From positions 16,102 to 80,101 of the forward strand of contig JBKBLI010000005.1 of assembly GCA_046296435.1 (NCBI GenBank): a stretch of 64,000 nucleotides of DNA, given 5' to 3'. Below, piece by piece: positions 33,414 to 42,398 of this stretch; the stretch's first letter is position 1, and each line of letters begins with the position of its first letter. The notes beneath the pieces are model-generated. The model was not told where the DNA came from, ran no database searches, and was given only the letters and a program-made list of their open reading frames with translations. The translations under genes were made by a program, and so were the position numbers. Origin of the DNA: M3007 sp046296435. Lineage in GTDB: Bacteria > Bacteroidota > Bacteroidia > Chitinophagales > Saprospiraceae.

Positions 33414-35084
33414 ATGCCAAAGAGAAGGGTTCTCTGCGCGTACGGAATTTTGGCGGGCGTAGGTCTCACAGCCCTGGTTGGGCTTGTCGCCTGCGCCCGC
33501 CAAGGCTCCCCCCAGGGAGGCGAAAAAGACACGGTCCCGCCGCGCGTGGTGGAGGATTTGAGTTCTCCCAACTACAGCCTTAATTTCAACGAACGCAGCA
33601 TACGCCTCGTCTTCAACGAATGGGTCGTGCTGCGCGACGCCAATGCGCAGGTGATCATTTCGCCCTCCCTGAAGAAAAAACCGGAGATCAAACTCAAGGG
33701 CAAATCCCTGCTCTTTCGATTTGATCCGGAGGAAGTTTTGCGGCCAAACACCACCTATACCATCAATTTTGGAACCGCTATTCGGGATCTTCACGAGGAA
33801 AACCCTGCCAACGACCTGCGTTTCGTATTTTCGACCGGCGCCTACCTTGACAGTCTGAGCATTGGAGGATTCGTGCAAGATGCTTACTCTGGCGAGGGCG
33901 TCGATAAGGTTGTGGTCGCCTTGTACGATAACCTTAGCGATAGCGCGGTGCACAAAGAAAAGCCGCTTTACATGACGCGAAGCAATCCGTCGGGCGCTTT
34001 TCGTTTCGAAAATCTGCGCGCCGGCGCCTATCGCCTGCTGGCTTTTGAGGACTCTGACCAAGATCTGCGTTGGCGCGGCGGGGTGGACCGTATGGGCTTT
34101 TGGCCGGACCCTATTGCCGTGAGCGCCGATAGCGCGCCGTCCTACGCGCTGCGCCTTTTCAGGGACGCTTCGGCGCTGAAAATTACGGGACGCGACCTGA
34201 ATCAGTATGGGCGCGCGACTATCGTTTATTCCGCTTCTCCGTACGCGCTGCGCCCCGTTTTTCCGAAGGGCGTCAAAAGCTATGCGCAAGTAGCGGGCGA
34301 TACGTTGCAAGTGTGGTACCATACGGATAGCGCGCAAGTATGGAATCTGATTGTGGAAACAGACACCCTCAAGATACGCGCACTCTCGCGGGACGAATTC
34401 CTGAAAAATCGCCAGATCCGGTTTGCCGACGAGGCCGTAACGTCAAGCGGGCGCAAGTTTGCGCCCACCGCCGCCAAACCGCCGATCAAAACGATCCTGC
34501 ACAATCCCCGCCGCCCGGCTCCTTTGCTCTTCGACGCTCCGATTGTTTCGCTCGACACCGCGTTGATCCGGCTTTACAAGGCAGACAGCATTGCGGTATG
34601 GGATTTTGAACTGCAGCCAGATTCCACCCGTCCTGCGCAGCTATGGCTACGCTGCGACTGGGCGCCGGAGACATACCGTTTGGTCCTGGCTCCCGGCGCT
34701 TTGACTGATTTTTACGGCGTAGTCAATTCGGATAGCCTCGTGCGCAAATTTGCGATACCCGAGTTGAAGAAACTGGGCGATCTAGATCTGAAACTCGATG
34801 GCCTCCTTCCCCAAACCGCATACATTGCCCGCCTGATGAACGGTAAAAATCTCGAGTGGGAGGCGCGCTTTACCTCCTCAGAAGAGGGCCTCGCCGAATG
34901 GCTGTTCAAAAGCATTTCGCCCCTGTCCTATACCCTCGAACTGATCGAAGACCTCAACGCCAACCAGCGCTGGGACCCCGGCGCTTACTATCTGGGGCGC
35001 CAGCCCGAGCGCGTCTGGATTAAAAAACTACAATCACTGCGCGCCAACTGGGAGTTAGAAGAAAAAATAACCCTCGAGCGTTGA
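33414..35084 (+). CDS. Lipoprotein with Ig-like (SbsA/Big_5) domain
   Basis: This 556-residue lipoprotein has a signal ending in GLVAC (Cys about residue 27) followed by ARQGSPQGGEKDTVPP, a tail typical of Bacteroidota Big_5 lipoproteins. The N-terminal Ig-like domain (RSIRLVFNEWVVLRDANAQVIISP...NTTYTINFGTAIRD) is followed by a carboxypeptidase-regulatory-like beta domain (GAFRFENLRAGAYRLLAFED), and the C-terminus is beta-rich. It is probably an outer-membrane structural protein. It starts 7 bp after lon, so the two are likely co-transcribed. Confidence 0.88.
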   Translation: MPKRRVLCAYGILAGVGLTALVGLVACARQGSPQGGEKDTVPPRVVEDLSSPNYSLNFNERSIRLVFNEWVVLRDANAQVIISPSLKKKPEIKLKGKSLLFRFDPEEVLRPNTTYTINFGTAIRDLHEENPANDLRFVFSTGAYLDSLSIGGFVQDAYSGEGVDKVVVALYDNLSDSAVHKEKPLYMTRSNPSGAFRFENLRAGAYRLLAFEDSDQDLRWRGGVDRMGFWPDPIAVSADSAPSYALRLFRDASALKITGRDLNQYGRATIVYSASPYALRPVFPKGVKSYAQVAGDTLQVWYHTDSAQVWNLIVETDTLKIRALSRDEFLKNRQIRFADEAVTSSGRKFAPTAAKPPIKTILHNPRRPAPLLFDAPIVSLDTALIRLYKADSIAVWDFELQPDSTRPAQLWLRCDWAPETYRLVLAPGALTDFYGVVNSDSLVRKFAIPELKKLGDLDLKLDGLLPQTAYIARLMNGKNLEWEARFTSSEEGLAEWLFKSISPLSYTLELIEDLNANQRWDPGAYYLGRQPERVWIKKLQSLRANWELEEKITLER

Positions 35085-35106
35085 AGCGGGCGCATCTCCC
35101 CTTCCC

Positions 35107-35937
35107 TCACGCCTTGCGCCGGTCGTCGCGCCCCAGCATACCCATTTCTTTGGCTGTTTTGCCCGGACCATGCAACTCTACCGGCTCGCTGCGACCGCGC
35201 ATCATGCGCAGGTTGAGCATCTCCACTAGCAGCGAGAAGAAAATGGCAAAATATAGATAGCCCTTGGGTATTTCGCCGTCGATAAAGTGCCCGAGATGCG
35301 CAGCTTCGGCAATCAAAGTAAAGCCAATCAGCAGCAAAAAGGCCAGTCCCAACATCTGCACGGTGGGATGGCGGTTGACAAACCGACTCACCGGACCGGC
35401 AAAAAGCATCATGATCAACACAGAAACGACAATCGCGATGATCATGATAGCCAGATCCTTCGTTATCCCGATCGCGGTCAGAATGGAGTCAAACGAAAAA
35501 ACCAGATTGATCACGGCGATTTGCGCAATAGCCGCACCCAGGCTATTGGCCTTGCGCTCGGGATGCGGGTCGTCGGCATCCCGGGGCGTGTCGAGCTTGT
35601 GGTGAATTTCAGAAGTGGCTTTGTACAACAAGAAAACGCCCCCCAGAAAGAGGATCAATCCCTGACCCGTCACATCGCCGTGCAAGCCGGGCAGATCGAT
35701 CCGAAAGAGCGGCCGGGTCATGCCGACGATCCACACCAAGCCAAACAGCAGCACAATCCGCATGACCATGGCAAGCGTCAACCCGATGCTGCGCGCGCGG
35801 CTCTGCTGGCCCAGCGGAAGGCGCGCGCTGATGATCGAAAGAAAAATAATATTGTCCACGCCAAGGACAATTTCGAGAAAAGTGAGGGTCAAAAGGCTGA
35901 TCCAAACAGCGCCTGAACTGAAGTCCGGGAATGACAT
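35107..35937 (-). CDS. TerC-family integral membrane protein
   Basis: This 276-residue protein has seven or eight membrane helices and the TerC signature LEIVLGVDNIIFLSI near the N-terminus, repeated in the second half as INLVFSFDSILTAIGI. Acidic residues within helices (Asp in GVDN and FDS) are likely metal-binding. TerC-type proteins act in tellurite resistance or in manganese export and loading of secreted metalloenzymes. I chose ATG 35937 (MSFPDFSSG). It converges on the Ig-like lipoprotein gene and is divergent from the 5'-nucleotidase. Confidence 0.9.
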   Translation of the reverse strand: MSFPDFSSGAVWISLLTLTFLEIVLGVDNIIFLSIISARLPLGQQSRARSIGLTLAMVMRIVLLFGLVWIVGMTRPLFRIDLPGLHGDVTGQGLILFLGGVFLLYKATSEIHHKLDTPRDADDPHPERKANSLGAAIAQIAVINLVFSFDSILTAIGITKDLAIMIIAIVVSVLIMMLFAGPVSRFVNRHPTVQMLGLAFLLLIGFTLIAEAAHLGHFIDGEIPKGYLYFAIFFSLLVEMLNLRMMRGRSEPVELHGPGKTAKEMGMLGRDDRRKA

Positions 35938-36024
35938 GCCGTTATTTATTTGTATTTTTGCGGCGCGAAGGTAAATGCAATTCCGCATTTAACGCATTTT
36001 TTTGTCACATTTCAGAACTAGTCC

Positions 36025-37593
36025 ATGTTTCGTCGCTTTTCCCATATCGCGCTTGTCCTGACCATATTCGTATGGGGTGGATGGGCATGTTCGCGGATCT
36101 CGCATGCCGGCAGCCGTCCATTCGAAGTTGTTTTTCTGCACATCAACGACGTGTACGAGATTGCCCCGATACATGGCAGGGGCGGCTTAGCCAGGGTAGC
36201 AGGGCTTTATCAACAACTCAAATCCCGCAATCCCAACACGCTATTTATCCTTGCGGGCGACTTCCTTAGCCCCTCGGTATTGGGCGCCCTTCGCTACGGG
36301 GATAAACGCGTCAAAGGCCGCCACATGGTCGAGGCGCTTAACGCGGCAGGCGTGCAATACGTGGTATTCGGCAACCATGAGTTTGATTACGACGAAGCCG
36401 ATTTGCAGGCCCGCTTGGACGAATCCGAGTTTGTATGGTTGGGCGCCAATGCGCGTCAGGTCACGCCCGAAGGCCCCAGGCCATTCGCCAAGATACGCGA
36501 AGGGAAGCCCCAGCCGTGTCCCGATCACCTCGCCCTCACCCTGCGCGACGCAGGCGGGCGCTCGCTCCGCCTCGGCATGTTGGGCGTGCTGGTCAATTCA
36601 GGCCGCAAGCCTTACGTAACCTATACCGATTGGAAAGAAGCCGCCGACATTTCGCTGAAAGCCTTGCGTCCGCAGACGGATGTCGTCGTTGCGCTGACCC
36701 ATCTCAACAAAACCGACGACCGTCAGTTTGCCGTTGCCTTCCCCGAAATCCCCCTGATCATGGGCGGACATGATCACGAAAACATGCTGGAGCGCATCGG
36801 GCCGGTTACCTTAGCCAAAGCCGATGCAAACGCGCCCACAGCCTACATCCACACCTTGCGCTATGACCCGCGCGCCAGGCGGGCGACAGTTCGCTCAGAG
36901 CTGGTCATTATCGACGAAAAAATCCCCGAGGACCCTGCCACAGCCGCAGTAGTAACCAAATGGACAAATATAGAGCGGCAAGCGCTCAAAGAGAGCGGAA
37001 TCAACAGCGACGCCGAAATAACGACCCTGACCCAGCCTCTGGACTGTCGCGAAGCGTTCATCCGATACCAACAGGCTCCGGTAGGCGACCTGCTGACCGA
37101 GGCCATGATTGCCGCGTCGCGCCATGGCGCGCAATGCGCCGTCATCAACAGTGGGTCGGTGCGCATCGACGATTTGATGAAAGGAAAAATAACTGAATAC
37201 GAGGTTGTGCGCATGTTGCCCTTTGGCGGCGGCGTGAGCGACGTAGAGGTGCGCGGCGCCATGCTGCGCCGCATGCTTGATACCGGTCTGAAGAACCAAG
37301 GCAATGGCGGCTATCTCCAATACGGCAAGCGTATTGCGCACCGGGGCGACAACTGGCTGGTCAATGGCGCCCCTATTGACGAGCAGGGAATTTATCGGGT
37401 GGTTCTGCCCAATTACATGTTGGATGTGGGCGACCAAAACTTAGCGTTTGTAAAAGCCCGAAATACAGACGCGCCCCTGACCGACAACCCCGAGATCCCG
37501 CGCCGCTACAAACCCCATACCGACGACGCAAGCGACGTGCGCCGCGACGTGCGCGTGCTGCTGATCGATTATTGGAAAAAAAATAGCCGATAA
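36025..37593 (+). CDS. 5'-nucleotidase/UshA-like metallophosphatase lipoprotein
   Basis: This 522-residue protein has a lipoprotein-like signal (LVLTIFVWGGWAC). The N-terminal calcineurin-like domain shows FLHINDVYEI, AGDFLSPS, FGNHEFDYDE, ALTHLN and MGGHDHEN. The C-terminal 5_nucleotid_C domain shows APVGDLLTEAM, CAVINSGSVRIDDLMKG and MLPFGGGVSDVEVRG. It probably hydrolyses nucleotides or related phosphate esters in the periplasm for scavenging. Length and order are normal. Confidence 0.93.
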   Translation: MFRRFSHIALVLTIFVWGGWACSRISHAGSRPFEVVFLHINDVYEIAPIHGRGGLARVAGLYQQLKSRNPNTLFILAGDFLSPSVLGALRYGDKRVKGRHMVEALNAAGVQYVVFGNHEFDYDEADLQARLDESEFVWLGANARQVTPEGPRPFAKIREGKPQPCPDHLALTLRDAGGRSLRLGMLGVLVNSGRKPYVTYTDWKEAADISLKALRPQTDVVVALTHLNKTDDRQFAVAFPEIPLIMGGHDHENMLERIGPVTLAKADANAPTAYIHTLRYDPRARRATVRSELVIIDEKIPEDPATAAVVTKWTNIERQALKESGINSDAEITTLTQPLDCREAFIRYQQAPVGDLLTEAMIAASRHGAQCAVINSGSVRIDDLMKGKITEYEVVRMLPFGGGVSDVEVRGAMLRRMLDTGLKNQGNGGYLQYGKRIAHRGDNWLVNGAPIDEQGIYRVVLPNYMLDVGDQNLAFVKARNTDAPLTDNPEIPRRYKPHTDDASDVRRDVRVLLIDYWKKNSR

Positions 37594-37616
37594 CCTTGCA
37601 AAACACAAATTTGATG

Positions 37617-37624
37617 TAACTTTG
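37617..37624 (+). promoter_or_regulatory. -7 promoter box of the TPR protein gene
   Basis: TAACTTTG, with a leader of about 75 nt to the ATG at 37701. Confidence 0.5.
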
Positions 37625-37700
37625 CGCGCTTTTTTTAGAAAGGCGATCTTTTTTAGAATTACGAACAAACGGCGCCAAGCCGTAATCACGACCTTACACA

Positions 37701-38393
37701 ATGGCAAAACGCAAGAGCGCAGAAGTGTCTTTTGAAGAAGTGAGCGCAAGCGCGGCAAACGACTCCGCGCCTTTCTGGGTAAAATACGAAAAACAAATCC
37801 TTTACGGCCTGGGCGCCATAGCGGCGCTGGTCGCCGGTTGGTTTCTCTACAAGTCATTCATTGTAGCGCCTCGCCAAAAAGAAGCGGTGGCCGCTATGTG
37901 GCAGGCCCAACTCCAGTTCAAGCGCGACTCCTTTCAACTCGCCTTAGAAAATCCCGGCGGCGGATTTGAGGGATTCCGCAGCATAGCCGACAATTACGGC
38001 TCTACGCCCGCAGGCAATATGGCCCGCTATTACGCAGGCGTATGCTGCCTCCATCTGGGCGATTACGACGAAGCCATCCGCTTCCTCGAAAAATACAGCC
38101 CCAAAGACGAACTCACCGCGCATACCCGAAACGGCATGCTGGGCGACTGTTACGCCGAGAAAAAAGACATGAGCAAAGCCCTGAGCTATTACGAAAAAGC
38201 AGTCAGTTCGGGCAACAACGAACTGCTATCTGCCTATTACCTCAAGAAGGTAGGTATGCTCAATGAGTATCAGGGCAATAAAGAAGCCGCCGCGAAGGCC
38301 TATGAGCGCCTGCGGCGCGACTTTCCGAATCAGTCCTCCTCAGACTGGAGCGAGATCGAAAAATACATCTACAGAGCAAGCGGCGGGAAATAA
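37701..38393 (+). CDS. Membrane-anchored TPR protein (YfgM-like)
   Basis: This 230-residue protein has a hydrophilic N-terminus, one transmembrane helix at about 33-52 (ILYGLGAIAALVAGWFLYKS), and tetratricopeptide repeats in the periplasmic part (ARYYAGVCCLHLGDYDEAIRFLEKY, LGDCYAEKKDMSKALSYYEKA, LNEYQGNKEAAAKAYERL). The architecture recalls YfgM, an ancillary factor of the SecYEG translocon. This is a family-level guess. A clear terminator follows at 38421-38462. Confidence 0.85.
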   Translation: MAKRKSAEVSFEEVSASAANDSAPFWVKYEKQILYGLGAIAALVAGWFLYKSFIVAPRQKEAVAAMWQAQLQFKRDSFQLALENPGGGFEGFRSIADNYGSTPAGNMARYYAGVCCLHLGDYDEAIRFLEKYSPKDELTAHTRNGMLGDCYAEKKDMSKALSYYEKAVSSGNNELLSAYYLKKVGMLNEYQGNKEAAAKAYERLRRDFPNQSSSDWSEIEKYIYRASGGK

Positions 38394-38420
38394 GGCTTTT
38401 ATTTTCATCGTTTTTTGCTG

Positions 38421-38462
38421 AACAAGCCGTTTGGAAGCCTTTCCGGACGGCTTGTTTTTTTT
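38421..38462 (+). terminator. Intrinsic terminator after the TPR gene
   Basis: Arms AACAAGCCGT... (38421-38436) and ...ACGGCTTGTT (38441-38456), 4-nt loop, followed by eight T overlapping a T-tract/A-tract palindrome (38454-38469). Confidence 0.8.
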
Positions 38463-38568
38463 GAAAAACAGCTCGGGTAGAGATCGAGGAGGCGCAGTAA
38501 GGAACTTGCCGCGCAGCAACCTCACGCGCGCTTGCTTGTTAAGGTAAGTACAAAATCGATTTGTTCTG

Positions 38569-39144
38569 ATGAATAAGATGCCCATATTTGTTGTTTTGTA
38601 CCTTTGCCTATCATCGGGCATGATGCTTCGATCTCAGGATTTGAGCGGGCTGAGCGCTCGCTGGAGCGATTCGTTCGTCGAGTGGGATCTCTACGGCTTC
38701 GACGGCGAAGACGCGCAAGAAGAGCGTATCGGACATCTGCAACTACGCTGGCTAAATCTCAAAGACGACTTCTCCGAATGGGAGTATCAGTGCGGCAGTC
38801 AACGCGGAAGCATCCGCCTGAAGTGGAAAGACGACCCCAACAACTGGGAACTGCGCACGTTCGATAACGAGACCATCACCATGCGCACGCTGTTCAACGG
38901 CGACTTGCGCCAATGGCGCGTGACCAACAACGACTACAGCCTGGAATTGCGATCCAAATGGCAAAATCAACTCGACGAGTGGCTGGTTGAAGACCGCGCA
39001 AGAGGCATTTTTTACATCTACACCGCGCGCGAGCGCGACCCTCGCGATTGGCTGATCGACGATCGGCTGAGCGACGAGGTGTCGCCCGCCATGCGCATGG
39101 CGCTGGCTTTTTTAGCCGTTTTTCACGGATCGCCAAAAATGTGA
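38569..39144 (+). CDS. Secreted tryptophan-repeat protein of unknown function
   Basis: This 191-residue protein has a signal peptide (MPIFVVLYLCLSSGMMLRSQ). The mature part is built from about six imperfect repeats of 20-28 residues, each with a Trp or Phe, a short acidic link and a second Trp: LRWLNLKDDFSEWEYQ, LKWKDDPNNWELRT, LFNGDLRQWRVTN, SKWQNQLDEWLVED, ARERDPRDWLIDD. The form suggests stacked beta-hairpins, perhaps a small beta-sheet adhesin or binding protein. No cysteines to speak of and no T9SS tail. No family is recognised. The gene stands alone between a terminator and a long noncoding region. Confidence 0.75.
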   Translation: MNKMPIFVVLYLCLSSGMMLRSQDLSGLSARWSDSFVEWDLYGFDGEDAQEERIGHLQLRWLNLKDDFSEWEYQCGSQRGSIRLKWKDDPNNWELRTFDNETITMRTLFNGDLRQWRVTNNDYSLELRSKWQNQLDEWLVEDRARGIFYIYTARERDPRDWLIDDRLSDEVSPAMRMALAFLAVFHGSPKM

Positions 39145-39185
39145 AGCCACGCCTCTAAGCATGCTGCAAACGTCGCATAACCGAC

Positions 39186-39203
39186 TTTTTTTTGAAAAAA
39201 AAA
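39186..39203. repeat. T-tract/A-tract palindrome
   Basis: Eight T, G, nine A. The longest clean copy in the window. Confidence 0.75.
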
Positions 39204-39212
39204 TCTCAAGCG

Positions 39213-39243
39213 TTTTGCAGAAAAATAATTATCCATAACTTTG
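39213..39243 (+). promoter_or_regulatory. Full Bacteroidota promoter (-33 and -7)
   Basis: TTTTG at 39213-39217, an 18-bp spacer, then TAACTTTG at 39236-39243. This is the best match to TTTG/TAnnTTTG in the window. Confidence 0.65.
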
Positions 39244-39650
39244 CGCCATAATTTGTTGCAATCAACCTAAATGAACGGACGCTCCGATCGTCTGATATTC
39301 CGTCTTTTAATCCATTGCCTTTAATCTGCCAGCCGATTTTAATACATATACTCCTTTTTGTTAATCGCTTAGGAAGCGCCTCCCCTGTAGAGATAAGTCC
39401 GCAATTAAAAGTTTGGCCAAGGGTGTATTGTCCCACCCTGTGTTGACGATGTGTTGTCAGGTTCATGCGTTGCCGTTGGCTGTTGATACGTTAGGATTAG
39501 TTTAGGAAGAAGACTCTAACGACTACAATCCGTCTGTCTTGTCAATGCCGCTGACAGCGTCGCGTCGCGTAAGACCGTATAAGGGATCAATAATACACCG
39601 TAAGTTGAGCGTTTTTTTAATCCTTTCGTTTCCAAACATTGTGTAAGCTC

Positions 39651-41077
39651 ATGAATGATCTCTACGAATTGGTATTGCTGATCAGCAAGACCAAGTTGAA
39701 ATCAGGCGGATTGATGAGCGCCATTTTGGAGCCTGGCTCGCGAATGGCGCAATTTTACGACGGAATTGCATCAGGACAGATCCTCGATGATGAGTCGGCC
39801 AAAGCTGTTCTGGAAAAAAACGGGAAGGCTGATCCCGTAAATTTGCCCAGTCTCAAAAATAAGCTCAAAGAAAGGCTCATCGATTCGGTATTCCTTTTGG
39901 ACTACAAGGAGGGTTCTTTCTCGACAAGGCAGAAGGCCTTTTTTGAATGTTACAAGAAGTGGGCTGCCGCCATGATCCTGCTGACCCGCAACGCCAAATC
40001 TACCGGAATAGATATTTTGGAGAAGTTATTGCGCAATACGATNNNNNNNNNNNNNNNNNNNNNNNNNNNNNNNNNNNNNNNNNNNNNNNNNNNNNNNNNN
40101 NNNNNNNNNNNNNNNNNNNNNNNNNNNNNNNNNNNNNNNNNGCGCAGACATACTACGACGAACTGGCGCCTTTCATGAAGGAATGCGCCTCGTTCAAATT
40201 GCACCTCTTCGGGCGTCTGATCCACATGTTGATTTACAATACGGTCAATGATTACCGCAATACGGCCTTGCTTTGCGAAGACGCCATCCAATTTTTTGAT
40301 CAAAAAGACTACGATAGCGGCTTGCCGCTTCAGGTCTTCTACTACAACCTGATTGTATGCTACCTACAGTTGCAAGAATTCGAAAAGGGGCGCGCCATTG
40401 TCGAAAAGGCAGATAAATACTTTGAAGAGGGTTCCTTCAACTGGTTCAAACTGCGGGAGTTGTTTTTCATGCTGGCCATGCACACGGGACACTACGACGA
40501 AGCTTATGAACTATATCAGACCATAACCAATCACCCCAAGTACAAAAATCAGCCGTCGCTGATCAAAGAAATCTGGGGCATTTACAAAGCCTACATCCTT
40601 TACCTGATCAAAATCGGGGAGGTATCCGATCATCTGGTGGACGAAAAAGACCGCAAATTCCGTATGGGTAAGTTCATCAGCGAAATGCTCACCCTTTCAA
40701 AGGACAAGCGCGGCATGAATATCAGTATCCTAATCGTTCAGATCCTATACGGTATTGCAGAGCGGGATTACGCCCAGACGGGCGACCGCATCGAAGCCAT
40801 CGCCAAATACTGCACGCGCTATTTGAAAGAAAACGACACTTATCGGAGCAACTGTTTCATCAAGATGCTTTTGCAGATTCCGGCAGGAATGTTTCACCGC
40901 GCCAATGTCGAGCGCAAAGCAGAGCGCTATTTCAAGATGTTGCAAAAGTCGCCTTTAGAAACCGCGAACCAGGCGCACGAGATTGAGATCATCCCTTACG
41001 AACAACTCTGGGCGCTCACGCTCAATACCCTTTCCGGAAAAATCGTACAGATCCGCGCCAAAAATGGCGGCCGCTAA
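39651..41077 (+). CDS. Helical-repeat hypothetical protein (interrupted by an N run)
   Basis: A protein of about 440 residues or more, with no signal peptide. It is strongly helical with TPR-like pairs (FYYNLIVCYLQLQEFEKGRAIVEKADKY, FFMLAMHTGHYDEAYELYQTI). It starts MNDLYELVLLISKTKLKSGG and runs in one frame to the N run at 40043, then in another frame from AQTYYDELAPF onward. The frame change is explained by the arbitrary length of the N run (99), not by mutation. The likely role is scaffold or regulator; no named family. It overlaps the convergent T9SS gene by 4 bp at the stop codons. Confidence 0.8.
40043..40141. other. Assembly gap (99 N) inside the helical protein
   Basis: Left flank ends ACG AT and right flank starts GCG CAG ACA. 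One base (or one plus a multiple of three) restores the frame. Unlike the other gaps, the protein has no well-known homolog to fix the missing length. Confidence 0.95.
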
Positions 41078-42201
41078 GGCGCGGCTACTTTGACAACCTT
41101 GCGTACCTCCCGCACCGTAGCGGTGTTGTACTTGAGGTAGTAGATACCGGGAGGCGCTTGCGGCAAATCATAGGTGTAGATACCCGGCGCCGTCTCGCGG
41201 TAGGGATGCAATACGGCGACTGAGCGTCCGTTTTCGTCCGTCATTTCGACCCCCAGCATGTCGCCCGCCTTCAGTTCGATCTGAAATTGCGCTTTGAATG
41301 CGTACGGATTAGGGAATACTTTTGCCTCCGGCGCGGCAGCCTCCATTTTGCGGGTCAGTAAACCTTGCCAGTCGTTCTCGACGAGACTGGACGGCTGGGT
41401 CGCGTTTCGTTCCGACAATAGAGCAGGAGCGCCGGTAGAAGGCGCTGGCATGCGATCAAATGCCCAGAGCATGACGTTGCGCAGTAGGGTAAGAGCCGTT
41501 TCATCAGCGGCGTAATATTCCAACCCCAGATAAACCACGCGCCCTTTGCCGATCTGCTTGTATCCGATCACCGGATACGAAGCTACTTCAGCCAGCACGC
41601 GAAAGCCCGGATCATTCAGTTCGAGGGGATACGCAAAATTCCCCCCTTCAAAAACAATATCCAAGCCCTGAAAAATCGGGTGATACGGATCCTGCTCGCA
41701 AACGCGAGGCGCTTCTTTCCAAAAACCGTAATCCAGGTCAAACAAATCTAAAGCCTGCAACGCCTCAAAGTCGTGCGTGCCGGTGACGACCACCAGACCG
41801 CCCTGCTGCACAAATCCCTTGAGCGCTATGCCGTACTGGCGCAGGCGCGCCGTATCGCCAAGCGTGAGGTAAGGCGCTAAAACCACATCCTTGCGCTTCA
41901 ACTTGTACGCCAGATCCGCCACATTCCCCCCTTTGAACGATTCAATCCGAGCCATGGGGAACAAGAGTTGCATAAAAGCGCTCATGTTCTCACTGTAGAT
42001 CGGGTCATATGCCATTTCGCAGAGGGTGAGCGCCTCGAATCTGAGGGTGGAGTCTGCCGGCAGGGTGACCGTGCGCAGCGGAACTTGATTGCCGAATGCA
42101 TGTCGGCTATTCACGGCGACGCGTTCAGCGTCGGGTTCAACATACAACCAACTTGCAAAAAGGCATAAGCCAACAATTGGCGCAAGTAAAATTTGATTCA
42201 T
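41074..42201 (-). CDS. Secreted protein with amidotransferase-like fold and T9SS type A tail
   Basis: This 375-residue protein has an N-terminal signal (LLAPIVGLCLFASWLYV). Its middle has the look of a class I glutamine-amidotransferase/ThuA-like fold (DVVLAPYLTLGDTARLRQYGIALKGFVQQGGLVVVTG, GKGRVVYLGLEYYAADET), but I see no nucleophile Cys-His pair, so it is probably non-catalytic. The last 85 residues begin VFPNPYAFKAQ and end PPGIYYLKYNT..VRKVVKV, a T9SS type A sorting domain. A TTTTTCAAAAA palindrome lies 4 bp upstream of the chosen ATG (42201). Confidence 0.78.
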   Translation of the reverse strand: MNQILLAPIVGLCLFASWLYVEPDAERVAVNSRHAFGNQVPLRTVTLPADSTLRFEALTLCEMAYDPIYSENMSAFMQLLFPMARIESFKGGNVADLAYKLKRKDVVLAPYLTLGDTARLRQYGIALKGFVQQGGLVVVTGTHDFEALQALDLFDLDYGFWKEAPRVCEQDPYHPIFQGLDIVFEGGNFAYPLELNDPGFRVLAEVASYPVIGYKQIGKGRVVYLGLEYYAADETALTLLRNVMLWAFDRMPAPSTGAPALLSERNATQPSSLVENDWQGLLTRKMEAAAPEAKVFPNPYAFKAQFQIELKAGDMLGVEMTDENGRSVAVLHPYRETAPGIYTYDLPQAPPGIYYLKYNTATVREVRKVVKVAAP

Positions 42202-42340
42202 GGCACTTTTTGAAAAACGAATATTGCCAGGTTTTCGCTTAGCGTTATGAATTGACTTATTAACGACAAAACGCCGTTTTTGGTACGTAGGGCGGTCGAA
42301 GCCCATATCCAACAGTCTTCGGAGCTGGGGTCCTTGCACA

Positions 42341-42372
42341 AAAAAAGCGACGGCTGCATGCGCCGTCGCTTT
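42341..42372 (-). terminator. Intrinsic terminator after the DUF4332 gene
   Basis: Read leftward, an 11-bp stem (AAAGCGACGGC and complement, 42344-42354 with 42362-42372) is followed by a T run. Confidence 0.8.
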
Positions 42373-42398
42373 ACAGGATTTACTTCAGGCGATTTTGA

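Larger units (their letters stand above)
39145..39650. other. 500-bp noncoding region with a strong promoter and long leader
   Basis: It holds a T8-G-A9 palindrome at 39186-39203, then a full promoter at 39213-39243, then about 400 nt before the next ATG at 39651. One short frame (39271-39324, 17 codons) begins just after the likely start site and could be a leader peptide, but nothing else supports it. I see no tRNA or known RNA. Confidence 0.5.

Noticed and set aside
39228..39240. TTATCCATA, one base off a DnaA box, near an AT-rich promoter
   Set aside because: Single site, no dnaA or dnaN nearby and no cluster of boxes, so no replication origin is supported.
40043..41077. Helical protein as a pseudogene
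   Set aside because: The frame change coincides exactly with an N run of arbitrary length; both sides are open and coherent.
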